Notes: a model not told the origin generated them from the sequence alone. A DNA stretch of 64,000 nt from Spartinivicinus poritis (GCF_028858535.1 NZ_JAPMOU010000022.1:1-64000), one strand, 5' to 3'. Positions 9,543 to 20,766 are shown, numbered from the stretch's first letter. Translations and numbers: made by a program.

Positions 9543-10724
9543 ATGTGGTATAACGGACTGCTTCAACTGTCCATTGGCGAACTTATTTTAGCTGTCTTAT
9601 TGCTAACCCACCTTACTATTATCAGTGTCACTATCTATCTCCATCGTTACAGTGCTCATAACGCTTTGGAATTACATCCAGTCTTGCAGCATATATTTCG
9701 TGCTTGGCTATGGTTAACCACAGGTATGACAACAAAAGCCTGGACTGCTATTCACCGAAAACATCATGCCAAATGTGAAACTGAGGAGGATCCCCATAGT
9801 CCGGTAATAAAAGGAATTAAAAAAGTATTCTGGCAGGGGGCGGAACTTTATCGTGAAGAAGCTGAAAATGAAGAAACCTTAGAGCGTTATGGCCAGCGTA
9901 CGCCAAATGATTGGATAGAAAACAATGTCTATAGCCGATTCCCCAGTTTAGGAGTGAGCTTATTGTTAATAGTTGATTTGCTGATGTTTGGTATTATCGG
10001 TTTAACTGTTTGGGCTATCCAGATGATTTGGATTCCATTTTTTGCGGCGGGCGTTATAAACGGTCTTGGTCATCATACTGGTTATCGTAATTTTGAGTGT
10101 AAAGATGCTGCTCGAAACATTTGCCCTTGGGGGATTTTAATTGGAGGTGAGGAGCTCCATAACAATCATCATACATTTCCAAACTCACCTAAGTTGTCGG
10201 CTAAACCCTGGGAGTTTGATATTGGGTGGCTATATATCAAAATTTTATGCTTTTTAAAACTGGCTGATGTGAAGCATAAAAAACCAGTTAGCTATACCGA
10301 CAATAAGAAAAAGCATATTGATACAGAAACTATTATGGCTGTTATTAATAATCGCTTTCAAATTATGGTGCACTATCGTAAGCAAGTAATAAGCCCTATT
10401 ATTAAGATTGAGAAGTCATTAGCGAAGAACAAAAAATTATTTAGAAGGGCACATAAACTGCTTGCTCGTGAAGCTAGTTTAGTTAAACCTGCTCATCAAG
10501 AACGTATTACACACCTCTTAGAGCATAGCCACATATTAAAAACAATTTACGAAAAACGCATTGCATTACAGTCAATTTGGCAGAACACCTTTAAAGATAA
10601 GCATGAACGAGTTGAAGCATTGAAAGACTGGTGTCAGCAAGCAGAAACCAGTGGTATCAAAGCGCTTGCTGATTTTGCGGCATTATTACGAAGCTACCGT
10701 TTAGCTAGCCCAGTATCCAATTAA
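9543..10724 (+). CDS. membrane fatty acid delta-9 desaturase (DesA-like)
   Basis: A 393-residue membrane di-iron desaturase introducing a double bond into acyl chains. The three histidine boxes are visible: HRYSAH near residue 35, HRKHH near 72 and EELHNNHH near 204, the last being the acyl-CoA desaturase type. Hydrophobic segments lie at the N-terminus and around residues 140-180. The C-terminal ~130 residues are basic and helical, as in Pseudomonas DesA-type enzymes. I start at ATG 9543 rather than TTG 9537 because AGAGGA sits nine bases before it. The tandem repeat array upstream may be its control region. An alternative is a CoA-linked DesB-like role. Confidence 0.85.
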   Translation: MWYNGLLQLSIGELILAVLLLTHLTIISVTIYLHRYSAHNALELHPVLQHIFRAWLWLTTGMTTKAWTAIHRKHHAKCETEEDPHSPVIKGIKKVFWQGAELYREEAENEETLERYGQRTPNDWIENNVYSRFPSLGVSLLLIVDLLMFGIIGLTVWAIQMIWIPFFAAGVINGLGHHTGYRNFECKDAARNICPWGILIGGEELHNNHHTFPNSPKLSAKPWEFDIGWLYIKILCFLKLADVKHKKPVSYTDNKKKHIDTETIMAVINNRFQIMVHYRKQVISPIIKIEKSLAKNKKLFRRAHKLLAREASLVKPAHQERITHLLEHSHILKTIYEKRIALQSIWQNTFKDKHERVEALKDWCQQAETSGIKALADFAALLRSYRLASPVSN

Positions 10725-10784
10725 CCAACCCTTCAGCCAGGATATTTCATCAGATATTAAAGATTCTGGGTACCCTGGCTAAAC

Positions 10785-10844
10785 ATTTTGCTTTAGCTTC
10801 CTCAAGCCTTGTGGCTCTAAGACTTGAGGAAAGTGGAGCAAAAT
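10785..10844. repeat. long imperfect hairpin between convergent genes
   Basis: ATTTTGCT (10785-10792) plus CTTCCTCAAG (10797-10806) pair with CTTGAGGAAAG (10823-10833) plus AGCAAAAT (10837-10844). This gives an interrupted stem of about 18 pairs around a 16-base loop. It lies between the convergent desaturase and Sm-like genes. It is probably a bidirectional terminator or mRNA-end stabiliser; the A/T-rich outer arms would supply a U-rich tail on either strand. Confidence 0.45.
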
Positions 10845-10883
10845 ATAACACCAGCAAGACCAGAAATTTGAGAAACGGGCTTC

Positions 10884-11111
10884 TTAGCGATATATAACTA
10901 ATTGGTTGAAGTGCATCAATAGCCGGCTATTGTTCAGTCGAATAGTAACCATATCTCCTTGTAATGATTCAATTACTCCCTGCACTTTACCGATTGATGG
11001 TAGTAAGATAAAAACTGGCTGAGCAGTTTCGGCCAGTTCTGCTACCAAGGCATGCCAAGTACTTATATGGACAACACTGCTGTTATGCTGTTGAGTTGCT
11101 AATCCATGCAT
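10884..11111 (-). CDS. 75-residue Sm/Hfq-like small protein
   Basis: A small protein with a strong GGGGGA ribosome binding site six bases before its ATG, so probably real. The pattern from residue 32 to the end resembles the Hfq Sm core: a helix ending in QPVFILL, then G41-x3-G45-x-IES, an alternating strand MVTIRL, and a last strand LVIYR. Hfq has a nearly identical G-x3-QG-x-IES turn at the same place. The Hfq RNA-contact motif YKHA is replaced by MHFNQ, so this is not the housekeeping Hfq. Assignment rests on pattern only; a role in RNA binding is inference. It is monocistronic, upstream of nothing obvious. Confidence 0.6.
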   Translation of the reverse strand: MHGLATQQHNSSVVHISTWHALVAELAETAQPVFILLPSIGKVQGVIESLQGDMVTIRLNNSRLLMHFNQLVIYR

Positions 11112-11402
11112 GGTTTATTCCCCCATTAATGCACTATGGAAAAGTGTCAAAATTAAATGGCTGGTATCACAGGTTATCACTATTGTTGTGGGTGTAAGAT
11201 TAGGAAGTAGTTCCCCCTTACTTCCTGATGGTGCAGCCTTAATTTGCAGAGTGCACCACTGCTGTAGCATAGTCTGGATACATTAGACCACAGAAATTAT
11301 GTATCTAGGCTAGCGGCTTTCTCATTTGAGTAAATAGTCATTTAGGCTAATAAATACAAGTTTTTTTGGTACTGTTGTGTAAAAAAAATTATTTGTGTGC
11401 TC

Positions 11403-12728
11403 TTATCCTAAATACTTTGTTAGCAAGCCAAACTGGCTGTCATAGCCTGCTATAGGTATTTTTACCTGGTGCCCAGAGCCTGGCGCTACATCGCGCTTTT
11501 CGCCATTTTTCGCTTCAATATGATTTAGTACAAATGTTTGATTGCCTTGGGGTGACATTAACTCTAATTTATCGCCGATTTGAAAACGGTTTTTCACATT
11601 AACCGTGATCATTTGACCATCGCTATCGACAATTTCCCCCACAAACTGTTGCTTTTCGCTAATCGAATTTCCACGCTCATACATTTGATATTCGTCGTGC
11701 ACATGGCGGCGATAAAAACCTTCTGTATAGCCTCGGCTAGCTAGGTTTTCTAAGGTATCCATTAGTTCCATATTAAACGCTTTTCCTGCCACAGTATCAT
11801 CAATGGCTTGACGATAAACCTGAGCAGTGCGAGCAACATAGTAGTGAGACTTAGTGCGACCTTCAATTTTTAAAGAATGGACGCCCATTTCAACAAAACG
11901 CGGCACATGTTGTACAGCTCGTAAATCTTTAGAATTCATAATATAGGTGCCGTGCTCATCTTCAAATGCAGGCATATATTGCTCAGGTCGTCCTTGTTCT
12001 TGAAGTAAGACAATTTGGTCAGAGGGTTTTCCACTGCCTAATTGAGGTTCAACGTTGGCTGGGTCTATTTCTTGTACGGGCACAACATTGCCTTCAGCAG
12101 TTTCTTTGGCTTCATGAGCATCGTACTTCCAGCGGCAGGCATTTGTGCAAGTGCCTTGGTTGGGGTCGCGATGGTTCATATAACCTGAGAGCAAGCAGCG
12201 GCCAGAATAAGCAATACAAAGAGCACCATGAACAAATACTTCTAACTCCATACTTGGGCATTTTTCACGAATTTCAGCTACCTCATCCAGAGATAATTCA
12301 CGTGACAGAATAATCCGACTAACTCCCTGTCTGGCCCAAAACTCAACTGCTGCATAGTTTACAACATTAGCTTGTACTGAAAGGTGAACTTCTGTTTCTG
12401 GCCAACGATCTTTTATCAGCATAATTAAGCCAGGGTCTGACATAATTAAGGCATCGGGCTGCATTTCAATAACGGGCTCAATATCACGCAAATAGGTTTT
12501 AACCTTGCTGTTATGAGGGGCAATATTACTAGCTAGGTAAAACTTCTTGCCCTGTTGGTGGGCAATATCTATGCCTTTGGCTAAGTTTTTAAGATCAAAA
12601 TCGTTATTGCGAACCCGTAAGCTGTAGCGCGGCTGTCCTGCATATACAGCGTCTGCACCATAAGCAAATGCATATTGCATATTGTTCAAAGTACCAGCTG
12701 GGGATAAAAGTTCAGGTGCCTTGACCAT
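11403..12728 (-). CDS. yegQ: tRNA 5-hydroxyuridine modification protein, U32 peptidase family (YegQ/TrhP)
   Basis: A 441-residue member of peptidase family U32. It opens PELLSPAGTLNNMQYAFAYGADAVYAG and carries the family signature EVFVHGALCIAYSGRCLLSGY, followed by the cysteine-rich GTCTNACRW. These cysteines are thought to bind an iron-sulfur cluster. YegQ (renamed TrhP in E. coli) makes 5-hydroxyuridine at tRNA position 34 using prephenate. It is separated from rpmG upstream by a strong terminator, so it needs its own promoter in 12729-12813. The gap on its 3' side (11112-11402) holds only short hairpins such as GGAAGTA/TACTTCC near 11198-11222. Confidence 0.92.
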   Translation of the reverse strand: MVKAPELLSPAGTLNNMQYAFAYGADAVYAGQPRYSLRVRNNDFDLKNLAKGIDIAHQQGKKFYLASNIAPHNSKVKTYLRDIEPVIEMQPDALIMSDPGLIMLIKDRWPETEVHLSVQANVVNYAAVEFWARQGVSRIILSRELSLDEVAEIREKCPSMELEVFVHGALCIAYSGRCLLSGYMNHRDPNQGTCTNACRWKYDAHEAKETAEGNVVPVQEIDPANVEPQLGSGKPSDQIVLLQEQGRPEQYMPAFEDEHGTYIMNSKDLRAVQHVPRFVEMGVHSLKIEGRTKSHYYVARTAQVYRQAIDDTVAGKAFNMELMDTLENLASRGYTEGFYRRHVHDEYQMYERGNSISEKQQFVGEIVDSDGQMITVNVKNRFQIGDKLELMSPQGNQTFVLNHIEAKNGEKRDVAPGSGHQVKIPIAGYDSQFGLLTKYLG

Positions 12729-12813
12729 GGCTACTGCCTCTGAAAAAAGTAAACTTGAAAAACAAAAGGCTGAATTTTAGCTCAAGATAAATGTTGAGTA
12801 CTGACCTATAACA

Positions 12814-12839
12814 AAAAAACCCGCTTTCGCGGGTTTTTT
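12814..12839 (-). terminator. rho-independent terminator of rpmB-rpmG
   Basis: The stem AACCCGC/GCGGGTT with a GAAA tetraloop is followed on the minus strand by a run of T. A-rich sequence on the other side makes it work in both directions. It lies 26 bases after the rpmG stop codon. Confidence 0.9.
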
Positions 12840-12864
12840 GCACACTGACAAAACAACAAGAATC

Positions 12865-13020
12865 TTACTTGATTTTTGCTTCTTTGTAGATAACGTGTTT
12901 ACGAACAACAGGGTCGTACTTTTTCATCTCCAGCTTGTCTGGAGTGCTACGCTTGTTTTTATCAGTGGTGTAGAAGTGACCAGTACCTGCACTGGAAACC
13001 ATTCTAATTTTATCACGCAT
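12865..13020 (-). CDS. rpmG: 50S ribosomal protein L33
   Basis: A 51-residue basic protein of the large ribosomal subunit. Reading the minus strand from the ATG at 13018-13020 gives [19 protein letters not shown] and then a C-terminal half ending [17 protein letters not shown]. This is the proteobacterial L33 lacking the zinc cysteines. It follows rpmB by 12 bases and ends just before a strong terminator, so the two form the usual dicistronic unit. Confidence 0.97.
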   Translation of the reverse strand: MRDKIRMVSSAGTGHFYTTDKNKRSTPDKLEMKKYDPVVRKHVIYKEAKIK

Positions 13021-13032
13021 GATAGTTGCTCC

Positions 13033-13269
13033 TTACACTTTTTCGCCACGAGAACGAAGATCTGCCAATACGCTATCGATGCCTTTCTTGTCGATGATGC
13101 GCATGCCTTTAGCAGAAACCCGCAATTTAACAAACCGCTTTTCAGACTCTACCCAAAAGCGATGGTGGTGTAAGTTAGGCAAAAAACGACGACGCGTTTT
13201 ATTGTGTGCGTGAGATACATTGTTACCGGTAACTGGACGCTTTCCAGTGACCTGACAAACCTTAGACAT
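13033..13269 (-). CDS. rpmB: 50S ribosomal protein L28
   Basis: A 78-residue ribosomal protein starting [20 protein letters not shown] and continuing with [14 protein letters not shown], the family signature. The length equals that of E. coli L28. It is the first gene of rpmB-rpmG and has an excellent sigma70 promoter 100 bases upstream. Confidence 0.97.
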   Translation of the reverse strand: MSKVCQVTGKRPVTGNNVSHAHNKTRRRFLPNLHHHRFWVESEKRFVKLRVSAKGMRIIDKKGIDSVLADLRSRGEKV

Positions 13270-13368
13270 TTGCTCAGCCTCTGCGCTTGATTAAGTTCCA
13301 ACTAGTGCCACGAGGAGGCTTGTGTTTTGCCACAGTGTGCAAGCAGCACCCCCCTTAAAGAGCAGTGC

Positions 13369-13397
13369 TTTATACCAGAACAGCACTCTCTAGGCAA
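13369..13397 (-). promoter_or_regulatory. sigma70 promoter of rpmB-rpmG
   Basis: On the minus strand TTGCCT (13392-13397) and TATAAA (13369-13374) are separated by exactly 17 bases, giving a roughly 90-base leader before rpmB. It lies just beyond the stop codon of radC, so rpmB-rpmG can be transcribed independently of that gene. Confidence 0.7.
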
Positions 13398-13430
13398 GAA
13401 AATTGGCTAATTTTTGAGTTGAGTTTGCTT

Positions 13431-14105
13431 TTAAATGTAGCCTAACTCAGCGAGTGATACGACTTTGTTGTCCCCGATAACCAAGTGGTCAATTACACTG
13501 ACTTCGATCAGCTCCAGCGCTTCTTTTAAATTGGTAGTAATTTCAACATCTGCTTGGCTGGGCTCAGCAGAACCGCTAGGGTGGTTGTGAGCCAGGATGA
13601 TATGTCTGGCTCCTGCTACTAGAGCTGCTTTTGCAACTTCCCGGGGATAAATGGCAGCGCTGCTAATAGTACCAAAAAACAGCTCCTTAAACTCAATAAC
13701 CTGGTTTTGGCTGTTGAGCATTAAGGCACCAAAGACTTCTCGTTGATAAGGCTGTAAACAGGCTTTGATAAAATTTTTGGCTGTATCACTGCTGTTGAGC
13801 AAGGGCTTTTGGCTCATTGACTGCCAGAAGTAGCGCCTTGCCATTTCTAATACGGCTTGTAATTGGACATATTTTGCGGCTCCCATTCCTTTGATAGAAC
13901 AAAACTGACTTTGGTTAGCTTCCAGCAGTGGATTAAGGCCGCCAAACTGGCTGATCATTTCTCTAGCCAAGTCAACAGCTGATTTCCCTGGTATTCCTGT
14001 ACGTAAAAATATGGCTAATAATTCTGCATCCGATAGATGTTTTGGGCCATGAGTGAGTAGTTTTTCCCGAGGTTGCTCAGACTTATCCCAGTTGGTAATG
14101 GCCAT
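13431..14105 (-). CDS. radC: RadC family JAB/MPN-domain protein
   Basis: A 224-residue protein starting MAITNWDKSEQPREKLL. The frame extends to a GTG ten codons upstream, but the ATG at 14103-14105 has an AAGGAG and matches the family start. An N-terminal helix-hairpin-helix region (GMGAAKYVQLQA) is followed by the JAB metallopeptidase-like motif HNHPSGSAEPSQAD with zinc-binding His-x-His and Asp. The old link to DNA repair in E. coli is not well supported and the function remains unclear. It is divergent from coaBC, the conserved arrangement in gammaproteobacteria. Confidence 0.92.
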   Translation of the reverse strand: MAITNWDKSEQPREKLLTHGPKHLSDAELLAIFLRTGIPGKSAVDLAREMISQFGGLNPLLEANQSQFCSIKGMGAAKYVQLQAVLEMARRYFWQSMSQKPLLNSSDTAKNFIKACLQPYQREVFGALMLNSQNQVIEFKELFFGTISSAAIYPREVAKAALVAGARHIILAHNHPSGSAEPSQADVEITTNLKEALELIEVSVIDHLVIGDNKVVSLAELGYI

Positions 14106-14215
14106 AATTAAACACTGCTCCTTGTTACGACTCACTTCGAAAAAACTGGCAACAATGGTATCTTAAGCCAACTTTAAAAGACGGCAGATAATCACAAGCT
14201 GAACACATATTAGCC

Positions 14216-15436
14216 ATGACATTAGCAACCTTAAGCAACAAACGCATTATTGTTGGTATCGCTGGCGGTATAGCCGCTTACAAAACTGCTGAATTGGTCC
14301 GGCGTCTCAAAGAGCAGGGAGCTGAAGTCAGGGTAGTGATGACGAAGGCTGCTCAGTCTTTTATTACTCCTTTGACGCTACAGGCTGTCTCTGCCAACCC
14401 TGTCCACCTAGATTTGCTCGACCCAGCAGCTGAGGCTGCAATGGGGCATATTGAGCTGGCCCGTTGGGCAGACTTAATTTTAATTGCCCCAGCTACTGCT
14501 GATGTGATGGCCAGGCTGGCGGTTGGACAGGGGAATGACCTGCTAACGACTTTATGCCTGGCAACAGAGGCGCCCATTTGTCTGGCTCCAGCAATGAACC
14601 AGGCCATGTGGCGAGATGCCATTACTCAACATAATGTCACGGTGCTGCATGAGCGTGGCATGCAGTGCTTTGGCCCTGCTGATGGTGAGCAGGCCTGTGG
14701 TGATGTTGGTCCGGGGCGGATGCTAGAGCCTATGCAGTTGGCTGAATGTTGTGCTGAACAATTTCAGTCAGAAAAACTAACAGGCAAGCATGTGGTGATT
14801 ACTGCAGGCCCCACTCGGGAGGCGATAGACCCTGTACGCTATATCAGCAATCACAGCTCTGGCAAAATGGGGTTTGCTTTGGCAGAGGCTGCTGTGGCTG
14901 CTGGGGCTAAGGTGACACTAATAGCTGGGCCTGTGACTCTGGCCACTCCTGATCGAGTCAATCGAGTGGATGTCAGTAGTGCAATGGATATGTATCAAGC
15001 TACTCATCAGTTAATAGCTGAAACGGATATTTTTATTGCTTGTGCGGCAGTTGCTGACTATCGACCAGAACAAGTGGCTGACCAAAAATTAAAAAAAGAC
15101 CCAGCTGTTACTGAAGATGAAATGATCATTCGATTGGTGCGTAATCCTGATATTGTGGCCTCTGTTGCCAGCCAGCCTAATAAACCATTTGTCGTGGGCT
15201 TTGCTGCTGAAACCCAGGATGTTATCAATTATGCGAAAGACAAGTTAGCGCGTAAAAATCTTGATTTGATTATTGCCAACAATGTAGCTGATACGACAGT
15301 AGGCTTTAATAGCGATGAAAATGCTGTCACTGTCATTAGTCATGAGGTTGAAGAAGCCTTTCCGCCAATGGCTAAAACGCTACTGGCCAGAAAACTGATT
15401 GACCTTATTAGTTCCGCTGTAGATAACCAACACTAG
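14216..15436 (+). CDS. coaBC: bifunctional phosphopantothenoylcysteine decarboxylase / phosphopantothenate-cysteine ligase
   Basis: A 406-residue fusion enzyme carrying out steps two and three of CoA synthesis. The N-terminal flavin decarboxylase (about residues 1-185) shows [10 protein letters not shown], the PAMNQAMW motif and the [11 protein letters not shown] substrate clamp region. The C-terminal ligase starts with [27 protein letters not shown] and includes AAVADYRP and KLKKD for CTP-dependent coupling. It is nine bases upstream of dut, an operon conserved in most gammaproteobacteria. Confidence 0.97.
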   Translation: MTLATLSNKRIIVGIAGGIAAYKTAELVRRLKEQGAEVRVVMTKAAQSFITPLTLQAVSANPVHLDLLDPAAEAAMGHIELARWADLILIAPATADVMARLAVGQGNDLLTTLCLATEAPICLAPAMNQAMWRDAITQHNVTVLHERGMQCFGPADGEQACGDVGPGRMLEPMQLAECCAEQFQSEKLTGKHVVITAGPTREAIDPVRYISNHSSGKMGFALAEAAVAAGAKVTLIAGPVTLATPDRVNRVDVSSAMDMYQATHQLIAETDIFIACAAVADYRPEQVADQKLKKDPAVTEDEMIIRLVRNPDIVASVASQPNKPFVVGFAAETQDVINYAKDKLARKNLDLIIANNVADTTVGFNSDENAVTVISHEVEEAFPPMAKTLLARKLIDLISSAVDNQH

Positions 15437-15445
15437 AAACCTATC

Positions 15446-15904
15446 ATGAAACAAAAGTTACAAGCTAAAATACTCAATCCTAAGTTAGGCAACGAAATTC
15501 CTCTTCCTCATTATGCTACAGATGGTTCTGCGGGGATGGATTTGCGTGCTTGTATTGATGAATCTTTAATAGTTGAACCAGGCCAAACAATGCTGATTCC
15601 TACAGGTTTGGCTATTTATGTTGAGGACCCCAGTTTTGCAGCTATGATTTTGCCCAGGTCTGGGCTTGGGCATAAACATGGCATTGTGTTAGGTAATTTA
15701 GTTGGCTTGATAGACTCTGATTATCAGGGAGAACTAATGATTTCCTGCTGGAATCGGGGTAATAGTACTTTTACTATCCAGCCAGGTGAGCGGATAGCAC
15801 AACTGATACTAGTGCCTGTGGTGCAGGCTGAGTTTGAGCTGGTCGATGAGTTTCAAACTACCAGTAGAGGAGCGGGTGGCTTTGGCCATTCAGGCACTCA
15901 CTAA
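15446..15904 (+). CDS. dut: deoxyuridine 5'-triphosphate nucleotidohydrolase
   Basis: A 152-residue homotrimeric dUTPase converting dUTP to dUMP, which keeps uracil out of DNA and feeds thymidylate synthesis. Its five motifs are visible: [40 protein letters not shown] and the C-terminal arm [10 protein letters not shown]. The start is nine bases after coaBC. The 266 bases to algC contain only a GTCTTTCT/AGAAAGAC hairpin (about 15936-15977) that may end transcription. Confidence 0.97.
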   Translation: MKQKLQAKILNPKLGNEIPLPHYATDGSAGMDLRACIDESLIVEPGQTMLIPTGLAIYVEDPSFAAMILPRSGLGHKHGIVLGNLVGLIDSDYQGELMISCWNRGNSTFTIQPGERIAQLILVPVVQAEFELVDEFQTTSRGAGGFGHSGTH

Positions 15905-16170
15905 ATAACATCTGCAATAACCACGTTTATACTAAAGGTTTAGTCTTTCTCAAAGATTACGGTTAAGAAAGACACCTGTTGTATAGCCAGTATATTAAGC
16001 AAGCATAGTTTAAAGATCCTAGTAGTAGCTGCCTCTGCTATAACAAATGAAATAAGAGATGATTTCGTAGAGTCGTTGTTTTTTAAAGGCAGCTATTGGG
16101 GACTTTGATTTTTTTAGCCAAAGCGTAGGGCATACCACCTTTAAGTCTGGAGAGACATAGTGGGGATCAT

Positions 16171-18765
16171 ATGGCAAAACTAGCCAAAAAGAAAAAACAA
16201 TCAGTGGCTAATAATGCAAGTGAAGGGAAGTCAAATATCAGTCAAAAAAGCTCCACTAAGTTTGCTTTTCTTGCAGGAGCAATTAGCTTGGCAGCTACTC
16301 TGATTAGTTTGCTTGTGGTGTATGTTGGTTTTATTCAGCAGGGTAATAATAGCTATCAAGAGAACATTGCTAATGAACAACTACAGCAATACCAGTCATT
16401 AACTAATAGCTATATGGCTCAGCTAGCCCAACAGTTATCGGCTGTCGGGCGGTTACCAGAGCTTATTGAAAAAGCGCAACAAAAAGATCTCGCAGGGCTA
16501 AATGAGCTGGCTCATAAACTGTCAAAAATAATACCTGGAGGCATTCAGCTTAATTATCGCGTCAGCGGTAGTAGTGATCTCAATGACAGTGGTGCATTGC
16601 CTTTAAATTTTGCTGCTCGTGATTTGGCTAATAAGGCAGAATCTGGCAAGGATGTGTTTCCAGAGTTTCATCAATTACAGCAGAGGCCTGTTATCTTTCA
16701 TGCTGCTGCAATCAAAAGGGGTAATCAAGTCCTAGGCTCGATTGTTGCTGTGATTGATAAACGCGCTTTGGAAGCAGCTTTATTAAAAGACAAACAAGCA
16801 CCTAAAGGGCAAATTAAACTGTTACAAAGTTTTAGAGGAGTAGCAACAGAAATAACTACCCTTGGTCAGTCTGCCGGTGGAGAGATGTTTACTTTAAAAA
16901 CAAACAACCCATTATGGCAACTTGAGTTTCAACCTGGTCAAGCTATTGCTGATAGTTTGCCTAACTCATTACTCGTGTTAATTTTAGCTTCACTAATTAG
17001 TGTCTTAGGTATTGTTGGGGCAACATTTGTTGTACAAAAACAGCAGGGTGTTGCTGAGCAAACAGATACAAGTACTTTATTGGAGTATATTGAAGCTTTA
17101 CTAAAGCGTCCTAGTACACCTGATGCTGCTTTTAGACTAGAACTATTTTCCAATCTCGCGATTAGTCTTAAGAACTTATTACAGTCTCATATCGGCAAGG
17201 TGAAACCTGAAGAGTCTGTTCATACGACAACTGAGGAGACGACAGTTGGCACTGAGCAAACTCAAGAAAGTGAAGGGACAATCGCTGATTTTGACTTCAC
17301 CAACCCACTTTTTCAACATGGTACCCTGGATATTGAGATGATTGATGAAGAACAAGCGGAAGAAGTAGTAAATGGCAACTCTGATACTGTTGATGTGCCT
17401 GCAAGTATCTTTCGTGCATATGATATTAGAGGGGTAGTGGGTGACACACTTTCTCTGGAAACCGCGGAGCTAATTGGTCGAGCTATAGGCAGTGAAGCTA
17501 AAGCGGCTAATGAAAACTGTGTCATGGTAGGAGCTGATGGTCGATTATCTTCCCCAGAAATCAGTGAGCAGCTGATAAAGGGTATTCTTGCTACTGGGGT
17601 AGATGTAATTAACGTTGGCATGGTACCAACCCCGTTGCTGTATTTTGCTACCCATATTATTGATGATAGTAATACCGGGGTGATGGTGACAGGTAGTCAT
17701 AATCCATCCAACTATAATGGCTTTAAAATAGTAATTGGCGGAAAAACACTGGCCAATGAAGAAATTCAGCGGCTTTATCAGCGAATTATCAACAATGACT
17801 TCAGTTCTGGCCAAGGGCAGCGCCAAACCATTGATATTATTGAAAGCTACATCGAACGGGTGCGGGACGACATTGGTATTGCTCGGCCGCTCAAAGTTGT
17901 TGTGGATTGTGGTAATGGTGTGGCAGGAGAAATAGCCCCCAGATTATTAGAAGAATTAGGGTGTGAGGTGGTAGCGCTGTATTGTGATGTGGATGGTAAT
18001 TTCCCTAACCATCACCCAGACCCAGGTAAACCAGAGAACCTAAAAGATCTTATTGCGATGGTGAAAGAAATCGGGGCTGACTTAGGCCTGGCTTTTGATG
18101 GCGATGGTGATCGTGTAGGTGTGGTTACCGAAACAGGTAAAGTTATTTACCCTGACCGGTTAATGATGCTATTTGCTAAGGATGTGGTATCCCGTAACCC
18201 AGGTGCTGATGTTATTTTTGACGTGAAATGCACTCGTAAACTTACCAGTCTAATTAGTGGTTATGGTGGTCGTCCTATTATGTGGAAAACAGGCCACTCA
18301 TTAATAAAAGCCAAAATGAAAGAAACGGGTGCTTTGCTTGCTGGTGAAATGAGTGGTCATATTTTCTTTAAAGAGCGCTGGTATGGTTTCGATGATGGTA
18401 TTTATAGTGCCGCACGTTTATTGGAAATTATCAGTACTGACAATCGTTCGCTGGAGGCTATTTTTAGCTCATTTCCAGAAGGCGTCAGCACGCCAGAAAT
18501 CAACATTGAAGTGACTGATGACAGCAAGTTTGAAATAGTAAAAAAATTGGCTGAAGAAGGTAATTTTGGCAAAGGAACCATTACTGATATAGATGGTGTG
18601 CGAGTAGACTTTCAAGCAGGGTGGGGGCTAGTCAGAGCATCAAATACAACACCTATGTTGGTGTTGCGCTTTGAGGCTGATACTCAGGAGCTATTGAGGA
18701 AAATTCAGGCTTTATTTAAAAAACAATTATTATCTGTAGCGCCACAGATTGATATTCCATTTTAA
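16171..18765 (+). CDS. algC: phosphomannomutase/phosphoglucomutase with membrane-anchored N-terminal extension
   Basis: An 864-residue protein about twice the length of the catalytic enzyme. Residues ~1-400 carry a basic N-terminus, a transmembrane segment (~29-54), a presumed periplasmic sensor-like region and a second membrane segment (~271-291), then an acidic linker. The catalytic domain starts near residue 409 (SIFRAYDIRG). It contains the phosphoserine loop TGSHNPSNYNGF, the metal loop DGDGDR and the sugar loop GEMSGH. It interconverts mannose or glucose 6- and 1-phosphates for polysaccharide and LPS precursors. Pseudomonas algC loci carry similar extensions. GGGGA lies five bases before the ATG. 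Confidence 0.92.
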   Translation: MAKLAKKKKQSVANNASEGKSNISQKSSTKFAFLAGAISLAATLISLLVVYVGFIQQGNNSYQENIANEQLQQYQSLTNSYMAQLAQQLSAVGRLPELIEKAQQKDLAGLNELAHKLSKIIPGGIQLNYRVSGSSDLNDSGALPLNFAARDLANKAESGKDVFPEFHQLQQRPVIFHAAAIKRGNQVLGSIVAVIDKRALEAALLKDKQAPKGQIKLLQSFRGVATEITTLGQSAGGEMFTLKTNNPLWQLEFQPGQAIADSLPNSLLVLILASLISVLGIVGATFVVQKQQGVAEQTDTSTLLEYIEALLKRPSTPDAAFRLELFSNLAISLKNLLQSHIGKVKPEESVHTTTEETTVGTEQTQESEGTIADFDFTNPLFQHGTLDIEMIDEEQAEEVVNGNSDTVDVPASIFRAYDIRGVVGDTLSLETAELIGRAIGSEAKAANENCVMVGADGRLSSPEISEQLIKGILATGVDVINVGMVPTPLLYFATHIIDDSNTGVMVTGSHNPSNYNGFKIVIGGKTLANEEIQRLYQRIINNDFSSGQGQRQTIDIIESYIERVRDDIGIARPLKVVVDCGNGVAGEIAPRLLEELGCEVVALYCDVDGNFPNHHPDPGKPENLKDLIAMVKEIGADLGLAFDGDGDRVGVVTETGKVIYPDRLMMLFAKDVVSRNPGADVIFDVKCTRKLTSLISGYGGRPIMWKTGHSLIKAKMKETGALLAGEMSGHIFFKERWYGFDDGIYSAARLLEIISTDNRSLEAIFSSFPEGVSTPEINIEVTDDSKFEIVKKLAEEGNFGKGTITDIDGVRVDFQAGWGLVRASNTTPMLVLRFEADTQELLRKIQALFKKQLLSVAPQIDIPF

Positions 18766-19995
<1,230 letters not shown>

Positions 19996-20131
19996 TTTAA
20001 TAGGCTAGTGTAAATTGCATTAGCCTTTAATTGGCTAGCAACTATCAGGATTGCCTTGTAGTCAGGGATAGTGGATAGTAAGACACCTCACCATGAAAAA
20101 CATAAACTAATAATGTAGAAATAAGGTGATA

Positions 20132-20728
20132 ATGGATAAGACAAGAAAAACCTCGCGCAAAGAACAAATTCTTCAAGCCTTGGCAACTATGTTAGAAACC
20201 AGTCCGGGAGCGAGGATAACAACATCAAAGTTAGCTAAGGAAGTTGGGGTTTCAGAAGCAGCGCTTTATCGGCATTTCCCCAGCAAAGCAAAGATGTTTG
20301 AAGGGTTGATTGAATTTATTGAAGAAACTATTTTTTCTCGAATTAATTTAATTGTTAATGAAGAGCAAACTGCGATCAGACGATGTGAAAAAATATTAAG
20401 CATGCTGCTTGCATTTGCTGAGAAAAACCCAGGAATTACACGAATCTTGACGGGTGATGCTTTAGCGGGTGAAACAGCGCGGTTAAGAAATAGAGTAATT
20501 CAGTTATTTGATCGTCTTGAAACCCAGCTAAAACAAATAATTCGTGAAGCAGAAGTTAGAGAAGGGTTGCGTACCAACCTTACTCTCACAGGTGGAGCTA
20601 ATTTACTGCTGGCAGCTGCTGAGGGGCGAATTAGTCAATATGTACGCAGTGAGTTTAAACGCCCACCTACTGAGTTCTGGTCAGATCAGTGGCCACTGTT
20701 AGCCAGTGCAGTATTTAAAAGTGAATAA
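20132..20728 (+). CDS. slmA: nucleoid occlusion factor, TetR fold
   Basis: A 198-residue DNA-binding protein identical in length to E. coli SlmA. SlmA binds chromosomal sites and blocks FtsZ ring assembly over the nucleoid. The helix-turn-helix [23 protein letters not shown] is at residues ~34-56, and the C-terminal region is helical as in the family. The frame reaches a GTG two codons upstream, but ATG 20132 with AAGG five bases before it gives the canonical length. It is encoded between argB and pyrE, a typical position. Confidence 0.93.
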   Translation: MDKTRKTSRKEQILQALATMLETSPGARITTSKLAKEVGVSEAALYRHFPSKAKMFEGLIEFIEETIFSRINLIVNEEQTAIRRCEKILSMLLAFAEKNPGITRILTGDALAGETARLRNRVIQLFDRLETQLKQIIREAEVREGLRTNLTLTGGANLLLAAAEGRISQYVRSEFKRPPTEFWSDQWPLLASAVFKSE

Positions 20729-20766
20729 CTAAAACTGTTATTTCATTTGCATGCCACTCAAAACAA

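Noticed and set aside
12838-13213. Several overlapping open frames on both strands over the L33/L28 region
   Set aside because: They are shadows of rpmG and rpmB, whose products are unmistakable on the minus strand.
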